Assembly (NCBI RefSeq): GCF_022024275.1
Contig: NZ_CP091804.1
Span: forward strand, 1,240,001-1,304,000
From: Sphingopyxis sp. BSN-002
GTDB taxonomy: Bacteria; Pseudomonadota; Alphaproteobacteria; Sphingomonadales; Sphingomonadaceae
Length of the DNA: 64,000 bases
Direction: 5' to 3'
Positions 27,053-37,809 of this stretch are shown piece after piece. Numbering within the stretch: the first letter of the stretch is position 1; every line of letters starts with the position of its first letter. The notes under the pieces are model-generated. The model was not told the origin of the DNA, did not search any database, and saw nothing but the letters and a program-made list of their open reading frames with translations. Made by a program: the position numbers and the translations under genes.

Positions 27053-27751
27053 CTAGCGGGTCGTCGGCGCGCTGCCGGCGGGGGCAGCAGCGGCCGGAGC
27101 AGCCGGCTGGGCGGCACGCGACGCAGCCGCAGCTGCCTGGTTCTTCTGCTGCATCAGCTGGCCCGGCTGATAGCCGGCCGGCGGAACGATCTGCGCGTTC
27201 GGGATCAGCGTGTTGAGCTCGGCGGCAACCGCGTCGGTGATATCGACCTGCTTTTCGGCGGCGAGGACGATCTGCGGGTTATAGCTCAGCAGCAGGTCGA
27301 CCTTGCGCTTGGTCATCGCAGCCTTCACGGCTTCGTCGAGACGAACGCTGATCTGGTCGATGACATAGGTGCGCGCCAGTTCATAAGGCTGCGACAGGCC
27401 CTGCAGTTCGCGCTGCGCGGCGCCCTGCTTGTCCTGGAACGCCTTGACCGCAGCGTCGATCGCCGTCTGGTTCTTCGGGGTCTTCTTCGCTTCCTCGTTC
27501 GCCTTCGCGCGCAGCACGTTCAGTTCGGCTTCGAGCGTCTGGCTGCGGGTTTCGACCTGGTCGATCTGCGCCTTGTAGGTCTGGCCGATCTGGGTCAGCG
27601 CGGTCTTGTAGGCGTTCGACTGGGCCAGCGCGTCTTCGAGGTCGGCGACGGCGACACCCTTCGCCGACTGGGCGGCGGCCGGCGCGGCGATCATGGGCGA
27701 AACCGACAGCGCGGCAATGGCGAGCGCCGATGCGGTGAGAATTTTCTTCAT
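27053..27751 (-). CDS. OmpH/Skp family periplasmic chaperone
   Basis: A 232-residue exported protein. The signal peptide ends near AAPAAAQ (about residue 28); the middle is a long charged coiled coil (about residues 60-145, for example KAQIDQVETRSQTLEAELN). The end is an Ala/Pro/Gln-rich tail. Skp-like chaperones hold unfolded outer membrane proteins on the way to BamA. The ATG shares one base with the bamA stop (TGATG), so the two are translationally coupled. Confidence 0.88.
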   Translation of the reverse strand: MKKILTASALAIAALSVSPMIAAPAAAQSAKGVAVADLEDALAQSNAYKTALTQIGQTYKAQIDQVETRSQTLEAELNVLRAKANEEAKKTPKNQTAIDAAVKAFQDKQGAAQRELQGLSQPYELARTYVIDQISVRLDEAVKAAMTKRKVDLLLSYNPQIVLAAEKQVDITDAVAAELNTLIPNAQIVPPAGYQPGQLMQQKNQAAAAASRAAQPAAPAAAAPAGSAPTTR

Positions 27752-30438
27752 CAGAATTGGGTTCCTACGTTGAATGAGAAGCGTTTGGTATCATCGCCCT
27801 CTTCTTTGCGAAGGGCGTAAGCGAAGTCGATCCGGAAGGGACCAAAGGGCGAATTCCAGTTCACGCCGGCACCGATCGAAACGCGCGGTTTCCAGCTGTC
27901 GCCGTAATAGCGTTCCTCGAACGGCGCGAGCGGGGTGAAGCCTTCGGGGCAGGTCGTGTACTGGGCGGTGGTGTTCGGGGTCAGCGTCGCGAACTGGCTG
28001 GTACCCGTCGTCGCGTTGCGGCAGAGATATTTGGTCAGATTGTCCGACGGATCGCGGAAGTCCGAAAGCGTGGTGAGCGTCGGGCGGCGAACGCCGAACA
28101 CCGAACCCACGTCGAGGAAGACCGACGGACGCAGCCCCAGTTCCTTCGCACCGGTGCCGAGCGGAATATCGACCTCGACGCGGCCCTGATAATAGGCGCG
28201 GCCGCCGAGCGCATCGTCGACGCGGCCGTTGCGATTGCTGAGATCGGTGTTCAGGATCGGGTTCGCCGGATCGGTCAGGTCGACGTCCGAATAGCGGATG
28301 ACGCGCGGACCGATGCCGCGGATGTCGAAGCCGCGCATCTGCGGTTCGCCGAGGAAGAAGCGGTCGGTCAGGCGGACCTTGTCGCTGGTCGGGGTCGGGC
28401 GGCTGCCGAACGGATAGATATAGCCGCCTTCGCCCGAGATGTTCAGGATGAAGCGGCTACCCAGGTTGAAGTGCTTCGAGGCGTTCGCGCGCGTCCGGAC
28501 ATATTTGACGCTGCCGCCGAGCCCGGCGAAATCCTGGCTGAACGAGAAGGACTGACCGCGCGTCGGACGCAGGCGGTTGTCGCGATCGTCGTAGGCGAAG
28601 GTATAGCCGACCAGCGACGTCGTCCGCTTGCCGATCGCGTCGCACAGATAGCGGCCGGCGATCAGCGGATCGCACGCATCGCCGAAATAATAGAGCGACT
28701 TGTCGAGCGACACATCGTCATAGTTGAGGCTGTAGCGGCCGAACAGCGACATGAACTCGGTCAGCGGAACGCCGAGGTTGAGCTGGAAGCCCGTCGTCGT
28801 CTGCTGGAAGGTCGTGCGACGATCGTTGTTGATGAAGTTGAACGAATTGAGGTCGCGGCGATAGACGCTGCCGCCGATCGAGATGTTGCGGTCGAACAGA
28901 TAGGGCTCGGTGAAACCGAGTTCGACCGACTTCGAATAGCTCGAATAGTTGACCGATGCCTGAAGCTGCTGGCCAAGACCGCGGAAGTTGCGCTGGCGCA
29001 CCGAAGCCTGGAGCAGGAAATTCTCGATCGACGAGAAACCCGCCGAAAGCGACAATTCGCCGGTCGGCTTTTCCTCGACGTTGGTCTCGAGGATGATGCG
29101 ATCGGGGGTCGAGCCTTCCTTGCGCTCGATTTCCAGGTTTTCCTGGAAATAGCCAAGGCTGTTGATGCGGTTCTCGGTGCGCTTGACGCCGAAGCTGTTG
29201 AACGCGTCGCCTTCGTTCAGGCGGAACTCGCGGCGCACAACCTTGTCGTGGGTCAGCGTGTTGCCGTTGACGTCGATGCGCTCGACATAGGTACGCGGGC
29301 TTTCGCCGACGTTGAAGGTGATCCCCATCGTCCGCGTTTCGGGATCGCGGCGGAATTCCGGATTGATGTCGGCAAAGGCATAGCCGAACAGGCCGGCGGT
29401 CTCGCTCAGGCTTTCGACGGTATCCTCGACCAGCTTGGCGTCGTACCAGTCGTCCTTCTTCATCGGGAGCAGCTTCTGCAGCATCTCCGGCTTGAAGTCG
29501 CGCAGTTCGCTCTTCACGTCGACGTCGCCGAACTTGTAGCGCTCGCCTTCCTCGACCACGTAGGTGATGATGAAGTCCTGCTTGTTGCTGGTCAGCTCGG
29601 CGACCGCCGAAATCACGCGGAAATCGGCATAGCCGTTCTGCAGGTAGAAAAGGCGCAGCTTCTGCTGGTCATAGGCCAGACGGTCGGGGTCATAGCTGGT
29701 GTTCGACGACAGGATCGTCAGCAGGCCCGATTCCTTCGTGGCCATCTCGTCCTTGAGGTCGCCGTCGCTGAACTTCTCGTTGCCGATGATGTTGATCTGG
29801 CGGACCTTCGACTTCGGCCCTTCGTTGATCTCGAACACCACGTCGACGCGGTTCTGGTCGAGCGACACCATCTTCGGCTCGACCGTCGCGGCGAAGCGGC
29901 CCTGGCGCTTGTACAGCTCGATGATGCGCGCGACGTCGGCGCGGACTTTCGAGCGGGTGAAGATCTGGCGCGGCGCGAGCTTGATCTCGGGCCGGATCTT
30001 GTCTTCCTTCAGGCGCTTGTTGCCTTCGAGGATGACGCGGTTGATGACCGGATTCTCGACGACCTGGATCGTCAGCGCGCCGTTGTCGTCGCTGATCTGA
30101 TAGTCCTTGAACAACTCGGTCGCGGCGAGATCCTTCAGCGCCTGATCGAGCACCGAACGATCATAGCTCTGCCCGATGCGCAGGCGCAGATAGGACAGGA
30201 TCGTCTGCGCCTCGAGGCGCTGGTTGCCGACCACGGTGATCGACCGGATCGTGGTCGCCTGCGGCGCAGCCTCGCTCGCAGGGGCGGGCACGGCGGGTGC
30301 AGCGGGCGCGGGAACGGTCGGGGGCGTGGCCGTCTGGGCCTGAACCGCCGCCGCGGGCCAGGCCAGCATCGTTCCCGCCATGAGGAACGCCGAAAGCTGG
30401 GTCCGGCCCTTGAATTTCTGTGAAGCCACGCTGTTCAT
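27751..30438 (-). CDS. bamA: Outer membrane protein assembly factor BamA
   Basis: An 895-residue Omp85 protein, the core of the outer membrane protein insertase. The signal peptide (about 1-35) is followed by an Ala/Pro-rich linker (36-62), then five POTRA domains starting at IRSITVVGNQRLE (about 65-410), and a C-terminal 16-strand barrel ending FSFNVGTQF with the terminal phenylalanine. VRLTDRFFLGEPQMRGFDIRG contains the conserved barrel-loop R-G-F motif. The start MNSVASQKFK is set by the signal peptide. It is flanked by rseP and ompH. Confidence 0.95.
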   Translation of the reverse strand: MNSVASQKFKGRTQLSAFLMAGTMLAWPAAAVQAQTATPPTVPAPAAPAVPAPASEAAPQATTIRSITVVGNQRLEAQTILSYLRLRIGQSYDRSVLDQALKDLAATELFKDYQISDDNGALTIQVVENPVINRVILEGNKRLKEDKIRPEIKLAPRQIFTRSKVRADVARIIELYKRQGRFAATVEPKMVSLDQNRVDVVFEINEGPKSKVRQINIIGNEKFSDGDLKDEMATKESGLLTILSSNTSYDPDRLAYDQQKLRLFYLQNGYADFRVISAVAELTSNKQDFIITYVVEEGERYKFGDVDVKSELRDFKPEMLQKLLPMKKDDWYDAKLVEDTVESLSETAGLFGYAFADINPEFRRDPETRTMGITFNVGESPRTYVERIDVNGNTLTHDKVVRREFRLNEGDAFNSFGVKRTENRINSLGYFQENLEIERKEGSTPDRIILETNVEEKPTGELSLSAGFSSIENFLLQASVRQRNFRGLGQQLQASVNYSSYSKSVELGFTEPYLFDRNISIGGSVYRRDLNSFNFINNDRRTTFQQTTTGFQLNLGVPLTEFMSLFGRYSLNYDDVSLDKSLYYFGDACDPLIAGRYLCDAIGKRTTSLVGYTFAYDDRDNRLRPTRGQSFSFSQDFAGLGGSVKYVRTRANASKHFNLGSRFILNISGEGGYIYPFGSRPTPTSDKVRLTDRFFLGEPQMRGFDIRGIGPRVIRYSDVDLTDPANPILNTDLSNRNGRVDDALGGRAYYQGRVEVDIPLGTGAKELGLRPSVFLDVGSVFGVRRPTLTTLSDFRDPSDNLTKYLCRNATTGTSQFATLTPNTTAQYTTCPEGFTPLAPFEERYYGDSWKPRVSIGAGVNWNSPFGPFRIDFAYALRKEEGDDTKRFSFNVGTQF

Positions 30439-30509
30439 CCCGCAAAAATAACTCAAAAGCGACAAACCCGCTTCCCCGCGGGTTGGCGCGCACTCCTGCA
30501 CCAGTCCGC

Positions 30510-31640
30510 CTATCCAATCAAGCGCGCGATCCGGTCCCAAAGGCCGAATGAGCCCAAATCATTGAAAGTCACGACCAGCATCAACGTTACGACCGCCGCA
30601 AAACCGAATCTGAAGGCCCATTCCTGCGCCTGAAGCGGCGCCGGACGCCGCCGGACCGCCTCATAGGCATAGAAGAGCAGGTGGCCGCCATCGAGCATGG
30701 GCAATGGCAACAGATTGATGAACCCCAGATTGATGGAAACCATCGCCGCAAGGAAGATCAGCGCCTCCGGCCCCATGCTGGCCGCCTCGCCCGAAACCTG
30801 CGCGATCTTGAGCGGGCCGCTCAGATCCTTGATCGACCGGTTGCCGGTCAGAAGCTGACCCAGAACCTCGCCCGTCTGGCGGATCAGCTGCCCCGTCTGG
30901 CGCATCGCCACAAATGGCGCCTCGGTCAGCGGAACCTTCTCGAAAACGACGCGCCCGGCCGACACGCCGATCAGGCCGCGCTCATACTCCTTGCCGAACT
31001 GGTCCTTCTCCCTGACCAGCCGCGGCGTGACCCGGAAATCCTGCTCGGCGCCGTCACGCTCGATCCGGACCGTCATCTCCTCACCCGGACGATGGGCCAC
31101 GGTCATGGGAATATCCATGAACACTTCCATCTGCCGGTCGTCGATCGAAACGATCCGGTCCCCGGTGCGGATCCCGGCTGCGGCGGCGGCCGACCCCGCC
31201 TGCACCGTCCCGACGATCGGGGGGCTGGTCGGCGTGCCGACGAAGCCCGCGAAGCCGGCAAGGATCAGGATGGCGAAAAGGAAGTTGGTCACCGGTCCGG
31301 CGACGACGATCAGCGCGCGCTTCCATACCGGCTGCGCTGGAAAGGTGTGTGCCCGCTCTTCGGAGGGCAGCGCCTGCCAGTCCGCGTCGGGCTGGCTGAC
31401 GGCATCGCGGTCGCCCGCAAACTGGACATAGCCGCCAAGCGGCAGCCAGCCGATTTTCCATTCGGTGCCGCGCTTGTCGGTCCAGCCGAGAATCTTGCGC
31501 CCGAAACCGATCGAGAAGGTATCGGCCTTCACCCCGCACCAGCGGCCGACGATATAATGGCCATATTCGTGCACAAAGACGAGCGGGCCGAGGACCAGCA
31601 GGAAACCCACGAAATAGAGCCAGAGCGGCACGTCATGCAT
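30510..31640 (-). CDS. rseP: RIP metalloprotease RseP (site-2 protease)
   Basis: A 376-residue intramembrane zinc protease. The HExxH motif is HEYGH at residues 24-28 in the first span. A PDZ domain follows around residues 115-200 (PPIVGTVQAGSAAAAAGIRTGDRI), and the second metal-binding motif is in LPLPMLDGGHLL near residue 315. It releases anti-sigma factors or clears signal peptides. The start MHDVPLWLYF overlaps the dxr end by 8 bases. Confidence 0.94.
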   Translation of the reverse strand: MHDVPLWLYFVGFLLVLGPLVFVHEYGHYIVGRWCGVKADTFSIGFGRKILGWTDKRGTEWKIGWLPLGGYVQFAGDRDAVSQPDADWQALPSEERAHTFPAQPVWKRALIVVAGPVTNFLFAILILAGFAGFVGTPTSPPIVGTVQAGSAAAAAGIRTGDRIVSIDDRQMEVFMDIPMTVAHRPGEEMTVRIERDGAEQDFRVTPRLVREKDQFGKEYERGLIGVSAGRVVFEKVPLTEAPFVAMRQTGQLIRQTGEVLGQLLTGNRSIKDLSGPLKIAQVSGEAASMGPEALIFLAAMVSINLGFINLLPLPMLDGGHLLFYAYEAVRRRPAPLQAQEWAFRFGFAAVVTLMLVVTFNDLGSFGLWDRIARLIG

Positions 31641-32796
31641 GTTCGTATCGATCCACAAATGTCTGGGCAGCCGCGCGCGATGCGGCATCCACGCTGAATA
31701 TGTCCTGAAGCGAAGCCGGAGCCTCCGGCGACATCGTATCGATCACGCGGCGTACGGTATCGACGATTGCCGGAAAGGAGATGCGTCCGGCGAGGAAAGC
31801 CGCGACGGCGACTTCGTTTGCGGCGTTGAGCTGCGCCGGGCGGGCGCCGCCGTCGGCGATTGCCGCGCGGCAGAGCGCGGTCGCGGGAAAGCGCGCCTCG
31901 TCGGGCGCCTCGAAGTCGAGCCGCGCGATGCGCGCGAGGTCGAGCGGGGCGCATGGCGTCACCATGCGCTGCGGCCAGGCGAGCGCACTGCTGATCGGAA
32001 TGCGCATGTCGGGCGAGCCGAGCTGCGCCAGCGTCGAGCAATCGACATATTCGACGAGGCTGTGGATCACCGACTGCGGGTGGACAAGGATCTCGATCCG
32101 CTCGAGCCCGACGGGAAACAGATGATGCGCCTCGATCAGTTCGAGGCCCTTGTTCATCATCGTCGCGCTGTCGACGCTGATCTTGGCACCCATCGACCAG
32201 TTGGGATGCGCGACGGCCTGTGCCGGCGTCACGCGCGCCATATCTTCCGCGCTCCACGTGCGGAACGGACCGCCGCTCGCGGTCAGGATGATCCGGCGGA
32301 CCTGGTCGATTTTCCCGCCCGCAAGGCACTGGAAGATCGCATTATGCTCGCTGTCAATCGGAAGGATCGTCGCGCCCGACTTGCGTGCCGCGGCGGTCAT
32401 CAGCTCGCCCGAGGAGACGAGCGCCTCCTTGTTGGCGAGCGCGACATTATAGCCCGCTTCCAGCGCCGCCATCGTCGGCGCGAGCCCGGCGATGCCGACG
32501 ATCGCAGCGAGTACCAGATCGGTCGGTCGCTGCGCCGCCTCGACGAGCGCCGCCGCGCCCGCCGCGGTTTCGATGCCGGTGCCTGCAAGCGCATCCTTCA
32601 GCGCGTCGTGACAGCTCTCGTCGGCGACCACCGCGACCGCCGGCCGGAATTCCCGGGCGAGCTTCGCCAGTTCGGCAACGTCGCAATTGGCCGTCAGCAC
32701 CTCGACCTGCCACGCTTCGCCGTCGCGGCGGACGAGATCGAGGGTCGATTGACCGACCGATCCCGTGGCGCCGAACAGCGAGAGGCGGCGCGTCAT
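31633..32796 (-). CDS. dxr: 1-deoxy-D-xylulose-5-phosphate reductoisomerase
   Basis: A 387-residue enzyme, second step of the MEP isoprenoid pathway, using NADPH and a divalent metal. The NADPH motif LFGATGSVGQSTLDL is at the N-terminus. NKEALVSSGELM, the metal-binding PIDSEHNAIFQCL and NWSMGAKISVDSATMMNKGLE are all intact. The start MTRRLSLFG was chosen from the nucleotide-binding strand. One base separates it from cdsA, and it overlaps rseP. Confidence 0.96.
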   Translation of the reverse strand: MTRRLSLFGATGSVGQSTLDLVRRDGEAWQVEVLTANCDVAELAKLAREFRPAVAVVADESCHDALKDALAGTGIETAAGAAALVEAAQRPTDLVLAAIVGIAGLAPTMAALEAGYNVALANKEALVSSGELMTAAARKSGATILPIDSEHNAIFQCLAGGKIDQVRRIILTASGGPFRTWSAEDMARVTPAQAVAHPNWSMGAKISVDSATMMNKGLELIEAHHLFPVGLERIEILVHPQSVIHSLVEYVDCSTLAQLGSPDMRIPISSALAWPQRMVTPCAPLDLARIARLDFEAPDEARFPATALCRAAIADGGARPAQLNAANEVAVAAFLAGRISFPAIVDTVRRVIDTMSPEAPASLQDIFSVDAASRAAAQTFVDRYEHA

Positions 32797-32797
32797 G

Positions 32798-33472
32798 TCA
32801 GCCGGCCGCGCGCACGGCGATGTGCCCGGCGAAGGCAAGCGCGCCAAGGATCAGCGCGACCGGCAGCAGCCCGTCGACGCGGTCGAACAGCCCGCCATGG
32901 CCCGGGATCAGCTTGCCCGAATCCTTGACGCCCGCGCGGCGCTTCATCCAGCTCTCGCCCAGATCGCCGAGCTGCGCGATCAGCCCCATGATCAGGCCGA
33001 TCCACAGCGGCAGGCCGATGATCCCGCCGCGATCCGCGACCGTCGAGCCGACGACGAGCGCCGCGATCATGCCGCCGAACAGGCCCGACCATGTCTTCGA
33101 CGGGCTGATCTTCGGCGCGAGGCGCGCACCGCCAAAGGCGCGGCCGGCGAAATAGGCGCCGATATCGGTCGCCCAGACCATCCCGAAAACCCAGAGCGCC
33201 GCGGTCATGCCCAGATGATCGCGGATGAACCACAGCCCGGCCATCGCGCCGAGGATCGCCAGCGGGCCGAGGACCGTCAGCGCCATCCTGGCGCCGCCGC
33301 CCAGCCCCATCGCGCGCACGAGCGCCAGCCATTCGACGATGACGAGCGCCCCGCCGACCAGCAACAGCAGTCCGAAGGCAATGCCGCCGAACCACAGCGC
33401 GGTACCCGCGATCGCAAACAGGACGATCGCCGAGCCGACGCGTGTCCAAAGGTCCGACTTTCCCGCCGCCAT
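32798..33472 (-). CDS. cdsA: Phosphatidate cytidylyltransferase
   Basis: A 224-residue membrane enzyme forming CDP-diacylglycerol. It has about six hydrophobic spans and the CTP-transferase signature around ISPSKTWSGLFGG and GDLGESWMKRRAGVKDSGKLIPGHGG near the C-terminus, where the conserved aspartates and K-D-x-G lie. Shorter than E. coli CdsA (285) but normal for alphaproteobacteria. It supplies PssA, encoded about 5 kb away. Confidence 0.93.
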   Translation of the reverse strand: MAAGKSDLWTRVGSAIVLFAIAGTALWFGGIAFGLLLLVGGALVIVEWLALVRAMGLGGGARMALTVLGPLAILGAMAGLWFIRDHLGMTAALWVFGMVWATDIGAYFAGRAFGGARLAPKISPSKTWSGLFGGMIAALVVGSTVADRGGIIGLPLWIGLIMGLIAQLGDLGESWMKRRAGVKDSGKLIPGHGGLFDRVDGLLPVALILGALAFAGHIAVRAAG

Positions 33473-33475
33473 AGT

Positions 33476-34168
33476 CTAGAGTCCCCCGTAACGGCGCTCG
33501 CGCCGGGCAAAATGGTCGAGCGCCGCAGCCAGATCGGCGGGCGCGAAATCGGGCCAGAGCTTTTCGGTGAAATAAAGCTCGGCATAGGCCGACTGCCAGA
33601 GCAGGAAATTGGACAGCCGTTCCTCGCCCGACGTGCGGATCAGCAGGTCGAGCGGCGGCATGTCGGCGGTGTCGAGATTCGCCTCGATCGCCTCGGCGGT
33701 GATCTCGCCCGCGGCGGCGGCGGCCCTTGCCGCACGCACCAGCTCGTCCTGCGCACCATAGTTCAGCGCGACCGCCAGTGTCGTGCGCTTGTTGCCCGCG
33801 GTGCGCTCGAGCGCATTTTCGATCAGCGCGACGACGTCGGGCGCGAGCGCGCGCCAGTTGCCGATCACCTTCAGCCGCACATCGTTCGCGGCGAATTCGT
33901 CAAGGTCGCTGAGGATGAAGCGCTTCATCAGCCCCATCAGGTCGTTGACCTCGTCTTCGGGGCGCTTCCAGTTTTCGGAGCTGAAGGCGTACAGCGTCAT
34001 CGCCTCGATGCCGAGGTCGCCCGCGGCGCGGACGATCGTGCGCACCGCCTCGACGCCGGCCTTGTGACCGGCGACGCGCGGCAGGAAACGTTTCTTGGCC
34101 CAGCGGCCGTTGCCATCCATGATGATGGCAACATGGCGCGCACCGTGGGGGGCGGCTGGCGTTGTCAT
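33476..34168 (-). CDS. uppS: Undecaprenyl diphosphate synthase (cis-prenyltransferase)
   Basis: A 230-residue cis-prenyltransferase making the C55 lipid carrier for peptidoglycan and polysaccharide. [16 protein letters not shown] carries the catalytic aspartate; the middle has [14 protein letters not shown] and the end [23 protein letters not shown], with the diphosphate-binding Arg. The start [10 protein letters not shown] was chosen; upstream frame codons overlap the spacer. It lies 3 bases before cdsA. Confidence 0.96.
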   Translation of the reverse strand: MTTPAAPHGARHVAIIMDGNGRWAKKRFLPRVAGHKAGVEAVRTIVRAAGDLGIEAMTLYAFSSENWKRPEDEVNDLMGLMKRFILSDLDEFAANDVRLKVIGNWRALAPDVVALIENALERTAGNKRTTLAVALNYGAQDELVRAARAAAAAGEITAEAIEANLDTADMPPLDLLIRTSGEERLSNFLLWQSAYAELYFTEKLWPDFAPADLAAALDHFARRERRYGGL

Positions 34169-34202
34169 TACCCGTTCGATATCCTGGCGACCATCCGGTC
34201 CA

Positions 34203-34757
34203 CTAGCCCAGGATTTCCTTTTCCTTGGCGGTCGCCGCGGCATCGATTTCGGCGATCGTGCTGTCGGTCAGCTTCTGGACCTCGGTTTCCGACCGCTTGC
34301 GATCGTCCTCGCTGATTTCCTTCTTGTTCTCGTCCTGCTTCAGATTGTCCATGCCGTCGCGGCGGACGTTGCGGACGGCGACGCGGGCCTTTTCGGCGTA
34401 CTGGCCCGCGAGCTTCGAAAGCTCCTTGCGGCGCTCCTGCGTCATTTCGGGGATCGGCAGGCGCAGCGTCTGGCCGTCGACGATCGGGTTGAGGCCGAGC
34501 CCCGCCGAGCGGATCGCCTTGTCGACCGGACCGACGTTCGACTTGTCCCACACCTGCACCGACAGCATCCGCGGTTCGGGGGCGCTGACCGATGCGACCT
34601 GATTCAGCGGCATATGGCTGCCATAGACCTCGACCGTCACCGGATCGAGCAGCGCGGTGTGCGCTCGGCCGGTGCGCAGACCTGCAAGGTCGCTTTTCAG
34701 CGACTCGACCGCGCCATGCATGCGGCGTTCGAGGTCGGCCTTGTCATATTTCGCCAT
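34203..34757 (-). CDS. frr: Ribosome recycling factor
   Basis: A 184-residue translation factor that splits post-termination ribosomes with EF-G. It has [21 protein letters not shown] with [16 protein letters not shown], and the helical end with [20 protein letters not shown], all canonical. It lies between pyrH (24 bases) and uppS (34 bases) in the usual order. Confidence 0.97.
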   Translation of the reverse strand: MAKYDKADLERRMHGAVESLKSDLAGLRTGRAHTALLDPVTVEVYGSHMPLNQVASVSAPEPRMLSVQVWDKSNVGPVDKAIRSAGLGLNPIVDGQTLRLPIPEMTQERRKELSKLAGQYAEKARVAVRNVRRDGMDNLKQDENKKEISEDDRKRSETEVQKLTDSTIAEIDAAATAKEKEILG

Positions 34758-34781
34758 CTGTCTTTCCTCTCTTGTGTCTTC

Positions 34782-35501
34782 TCAGGCGTCGCCGACGATC
34801 GTCGAAACGCCCTCGCCGCCCAGCACCCGCGCCAGATTTCCGGCTTCGCGGATGTTGAACACGACGATCGGGATATGATTGTCGCGGCAGAGCGCGACCG
34901 CGCTTGCGTCCATCACCTTCAGATTGTCGGCAAGCACGCGGTCATAGCTCAGCGTGTCGTACCGGACCGCCGACGCATCCTTCTTGGGATCGGCGTTATA
35001 GACGCCGTCGACGCTGGTACCCTTCAGCAGCGCGTCGCACTTCATCTCGGCGGCGCGCAGCGCGGCGCCGCTGTCGGTCGTGAAATAGGGCGCGCCGACA
35101 CCCGCGGCAAAGATCACGACGCGGCCCTTTTCAAGGTGCCGTTCGGCGCGGCGGCGGATCACCGGCTCGCACACCTTGTCCATCTCGATTGCCGACTGGA
35201 CGCGCGTTTCGACGCCGAGCTGCTCGAGCGCATTCTGCATCGCGAGCGCGTTCATCACGGTCGCGAGCATGCCCATATAATCGGCCTGCGCGCGGTCCAT
35301 GCCCTTGGCGGCGCCCGCCATGCCGCGAAAGATATTGCCGCCGCCGATGACAAGGCAGATTTCGAGGCCGCGGCCTTTGGCTTCCTTGACCTCGGCGGCC
35401 ATGCTCGCGACGGTTTCGGGGTCGATTCCGAAGGGGGTCGATCCCATCAGCGCCTCGCCCGACAATTTGAGCAGGATGCGTTTCATGCCGGGCAAAGCCA
35501 T
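34782..35501 (-). CDS. pyrH: Uridylate kinase
   Basis: A 239-residue UMP kinase of the amino acid kinase fold. [14 protein letters not shown] is at the N-terminus, [10 protein letters not shown] follows, and the C-terminal half has [19 protein letters not shown]. The start is probably ATG 35501 ([11 protein letters not shown]), which has an upstream AGAGG; ATG 35486 would remove five residues. It precedes frr. Confidence 0.95.
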   Translation of the reverse strand: MALPGMKRILLKLSGEALMGSTPFGIDPETVASMAAEVKEAKGRGLEICLVIGGGNIFRGMAGAAKGMDRAQADYMGMLATVMNALAMQNALEQLGVETRVQSAIEMDKVCEPVIRRRAERHLEKGRVVIFAAGVGAPYFTTDSGAALRAAEMKCDALLKGTSVDGVYNADPKKDASAVRYDTLSYDRVLADNLKVMDASAVALCRDNHIPIVVFNIREAGNLARVLGGEGVSTIVGDA

Positions 35502-35616
35502 GTCGGGGGGAACCTCTTGCAAACTCTATATACGCGAATGGCGCGCACCCTAGTGAAGGCGCGCGCCATTGCCAAGCGGACTGCCGCGCCGAAACGCAGC
35601 AATCCGGTTCTTCTTA

Positions 35617-36543
35617 TCAGACGCCGGCGGCCGCCGCGACTTCCGCCGCGAAGTCGCTTTCTTCCTTCTCGATGCCTTCACCGAGCTGGAAGCGGACGAA
35701 GCCCTTGAGCGTGATCGCGGCGCCGACGTCCTTGCCGGCTGCGGCGACGACTTCGGCGACCGGAGTCTTGCCGTCCATCACGAACAGCTGCGACAGCAAC
35801 GCGTTTTCCTTGCGGTACTTGGCGATCGCACCGTCGACCATCTTGGCGACGATATCGGCCGGCTTGCCCGACTGCGCGGCCTTTTCCTCGGCGATCGCGC
35901 GTTCGCGCGCGACGAGGTCGGCGTCGAGGTCTTCGCCGTTCAGCGCCAGCGGGTTCGCGGCGGCGACGTGCATCGCCAGCTGCTTGCCGAGCGGTTCGAG
36001 AACGTCGGCACCGGCGGTCGATTCAAGCGCGATCAGCACACCGATCTTGCCCATGCCCGGCGCCGCAGCGTTGTGGACATAGCCGGTGACGATGCCCGAA
36101 TTGACGGTCAGGATCGCCGAACGGCGCAGCGACTGGTTCTCGCCGATCGTCGCGATGTTGCTGGTCAGCTTTTCCGCGACGGTGCCGCCGGTCGGATAGG
36201 TCGCAGCGTTCAGCGCGTCGATGTCGATGATGCCCTCGGCGAGCGCAACCTTCGTGACTTCGCGGACGAATTCCTGGAACTGCTCGTTCTTGCCGACGAA
36301 GTCGGTTTCGCTGTTCACTTCGACGAGCGCACCCTTGGTGCCGTCGGTGGCGAAGCCGACAAGACCTTCGGCGGCGACGCGGCCGGCCTTCTTGGCGGCG
36401 GCGGCGAGACCCTTGGTGCGCAGCCAGTCGATCGACGCTTCGATGTCGCCGCCGTTTTCGGCAAGCGCCTTCTTGCAGTCCATCATGCCGGCGCCGGTGC
36501 GGTCGCGCAGTTCCTTGACGAGAGCGGCCGTAATCTCAGCCAT
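35617..36543 (-). CDS. tsf: Translation elongation factor Ts
   Basis: A 308-residue nucleotide exchange factor for EF-Tu. The N-terminal UBA-like domain has [24 protein letters not shown], and the core has [26 protein letters not shown] precedes the ATG by 8 bases and sets the start; an upstream frame extension is not used. It follows rpsB after a spacer of 133 bases with two hairpins. Confidence 0.97.
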   Translation of the reverse strand: MAEITAALVKELRDRTGAGMMDCKKALAENGGDIEASIDWLRTKGLAAAAKKAGRVAAEGLVGFATDGTKGALVEVNSETDFVGKNEQFQEFVREVTKVALAEGIIDIDALNAATYPTGGTVAEKLTSNIATIGENQSLRRSAILTVNSGIVTGYVHNAAAPGMGKIGVLIALESTAGADVLEPLGKQLAMHVAAANPLALNGEDLDADLVARERAIAEEKAAQSGKPADIVAKMVDGAIAKYRKENALLSQLFVMDGKTPVAEVVAAAGKDVGAAITLKGFVRFQLGEGIEKEESDFAAEVAAAAGV

Positions 36544-36558
36544 GAGGTGTTCCTTTCC

Positions 36559-36585
36559 AAAAGGCGCAGGCTCTTTCGGCCTGCG
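36559..36585 (-). terminator. Terminator-like hairpin in the tsf leader
   Basis: Perfect 7-base stem CGCAGGC/GCCTGCG (36565-36571 and 36579-36585) with a 7-base loop. On the minus strand it is followed by CCTTTT, an intrinsic-terminator-like arrangement just upstream of the tsf Shine-Dalgarno. Confidence 0.5.
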
Positions 36586-36628
36586 GTCCGCCGCGCGCAT
36601 GGCGGCGGGATAAGTCAAAGTGATGACC

Positions 36629-36659
36629 GGGACGGCGCAGGCATGCCCCGCGCCGTCCC
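36629..36659 (-). terminator. Strong hairpin between rpsB and tsf
   Basis: Perfect 10-base stem GGGACGGCGC/GCGCCGTCCC (36629-36638 and 36650-36659) with an 11-base loop. It begins about 18 bases after the rpsB stop and lacks a T-run, so it may be a partial terminator or an mRNA 3' end stabiliser. Confidence 0.6.
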
Positions 36660-36676
36660 GTCATGCGAGCGAACGC

Positions 36677-37501
<825 letters not shown>

Positions 37502-37723
37502 AGTCTTTCTCCTTCCGGTTAGTCCTCTGAAAGGCAAGAACCGAGCGATCCGCTGGGGATCATCCCGGCACCGGTGATGTGCGCCTTCCATGTGGAATGG
37601 GCGGCCCGTTAGCTGGCCTTCCCGCGAAAAGCAAGACCCGACAACGATTCAGGCCGCCCTTCACCGCAACGCCGAAAACTCGCCTCGGCGATAAAGTGAC
37701 TCAACTCGTCGCATTTCTGTTGA

Positions 37724-37766
37724 GAACAAAACAGGAACATGGAACAAAAGGCTTAACGGGACCGTA
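37724..37766 (+). promoter_or_regulatory. Stress-type promoter region: LexA-like box and EcfG-like promoter
   Basis: GAAC-N7-GAAC at 37724-37738 matches the alphaproteobacterial LexA box. Immediately downstream GGAAC (37741-37745), 17 bases, then CGTA (37763-37766) is a one-mismatch fit to the EcfG general stress consensus GGAAC-N16/17-CGTT. Either signal would start a transcript before the small membrane gene at 37810, which has AAGGA as ribosome site. Confidence 0.4.
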
Positions 37767-37809
37767 ACAATCGGCGGTTTCGCGGGAAACGATGCCGAAA
37801 GGACACAAG

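Noticed and set aside
28471..30423. 650-codon open frame opposite bamA
   Set aside because: Low-complexity Leu/Val/Asp/Arg product, typical antisense shadow of a coding strand.
37502..37720. RNA gene in the spacer upstream of rpsB
   Set aside because: Only short local pairings are seen; it is better read as the promoter and leader of rpsB.
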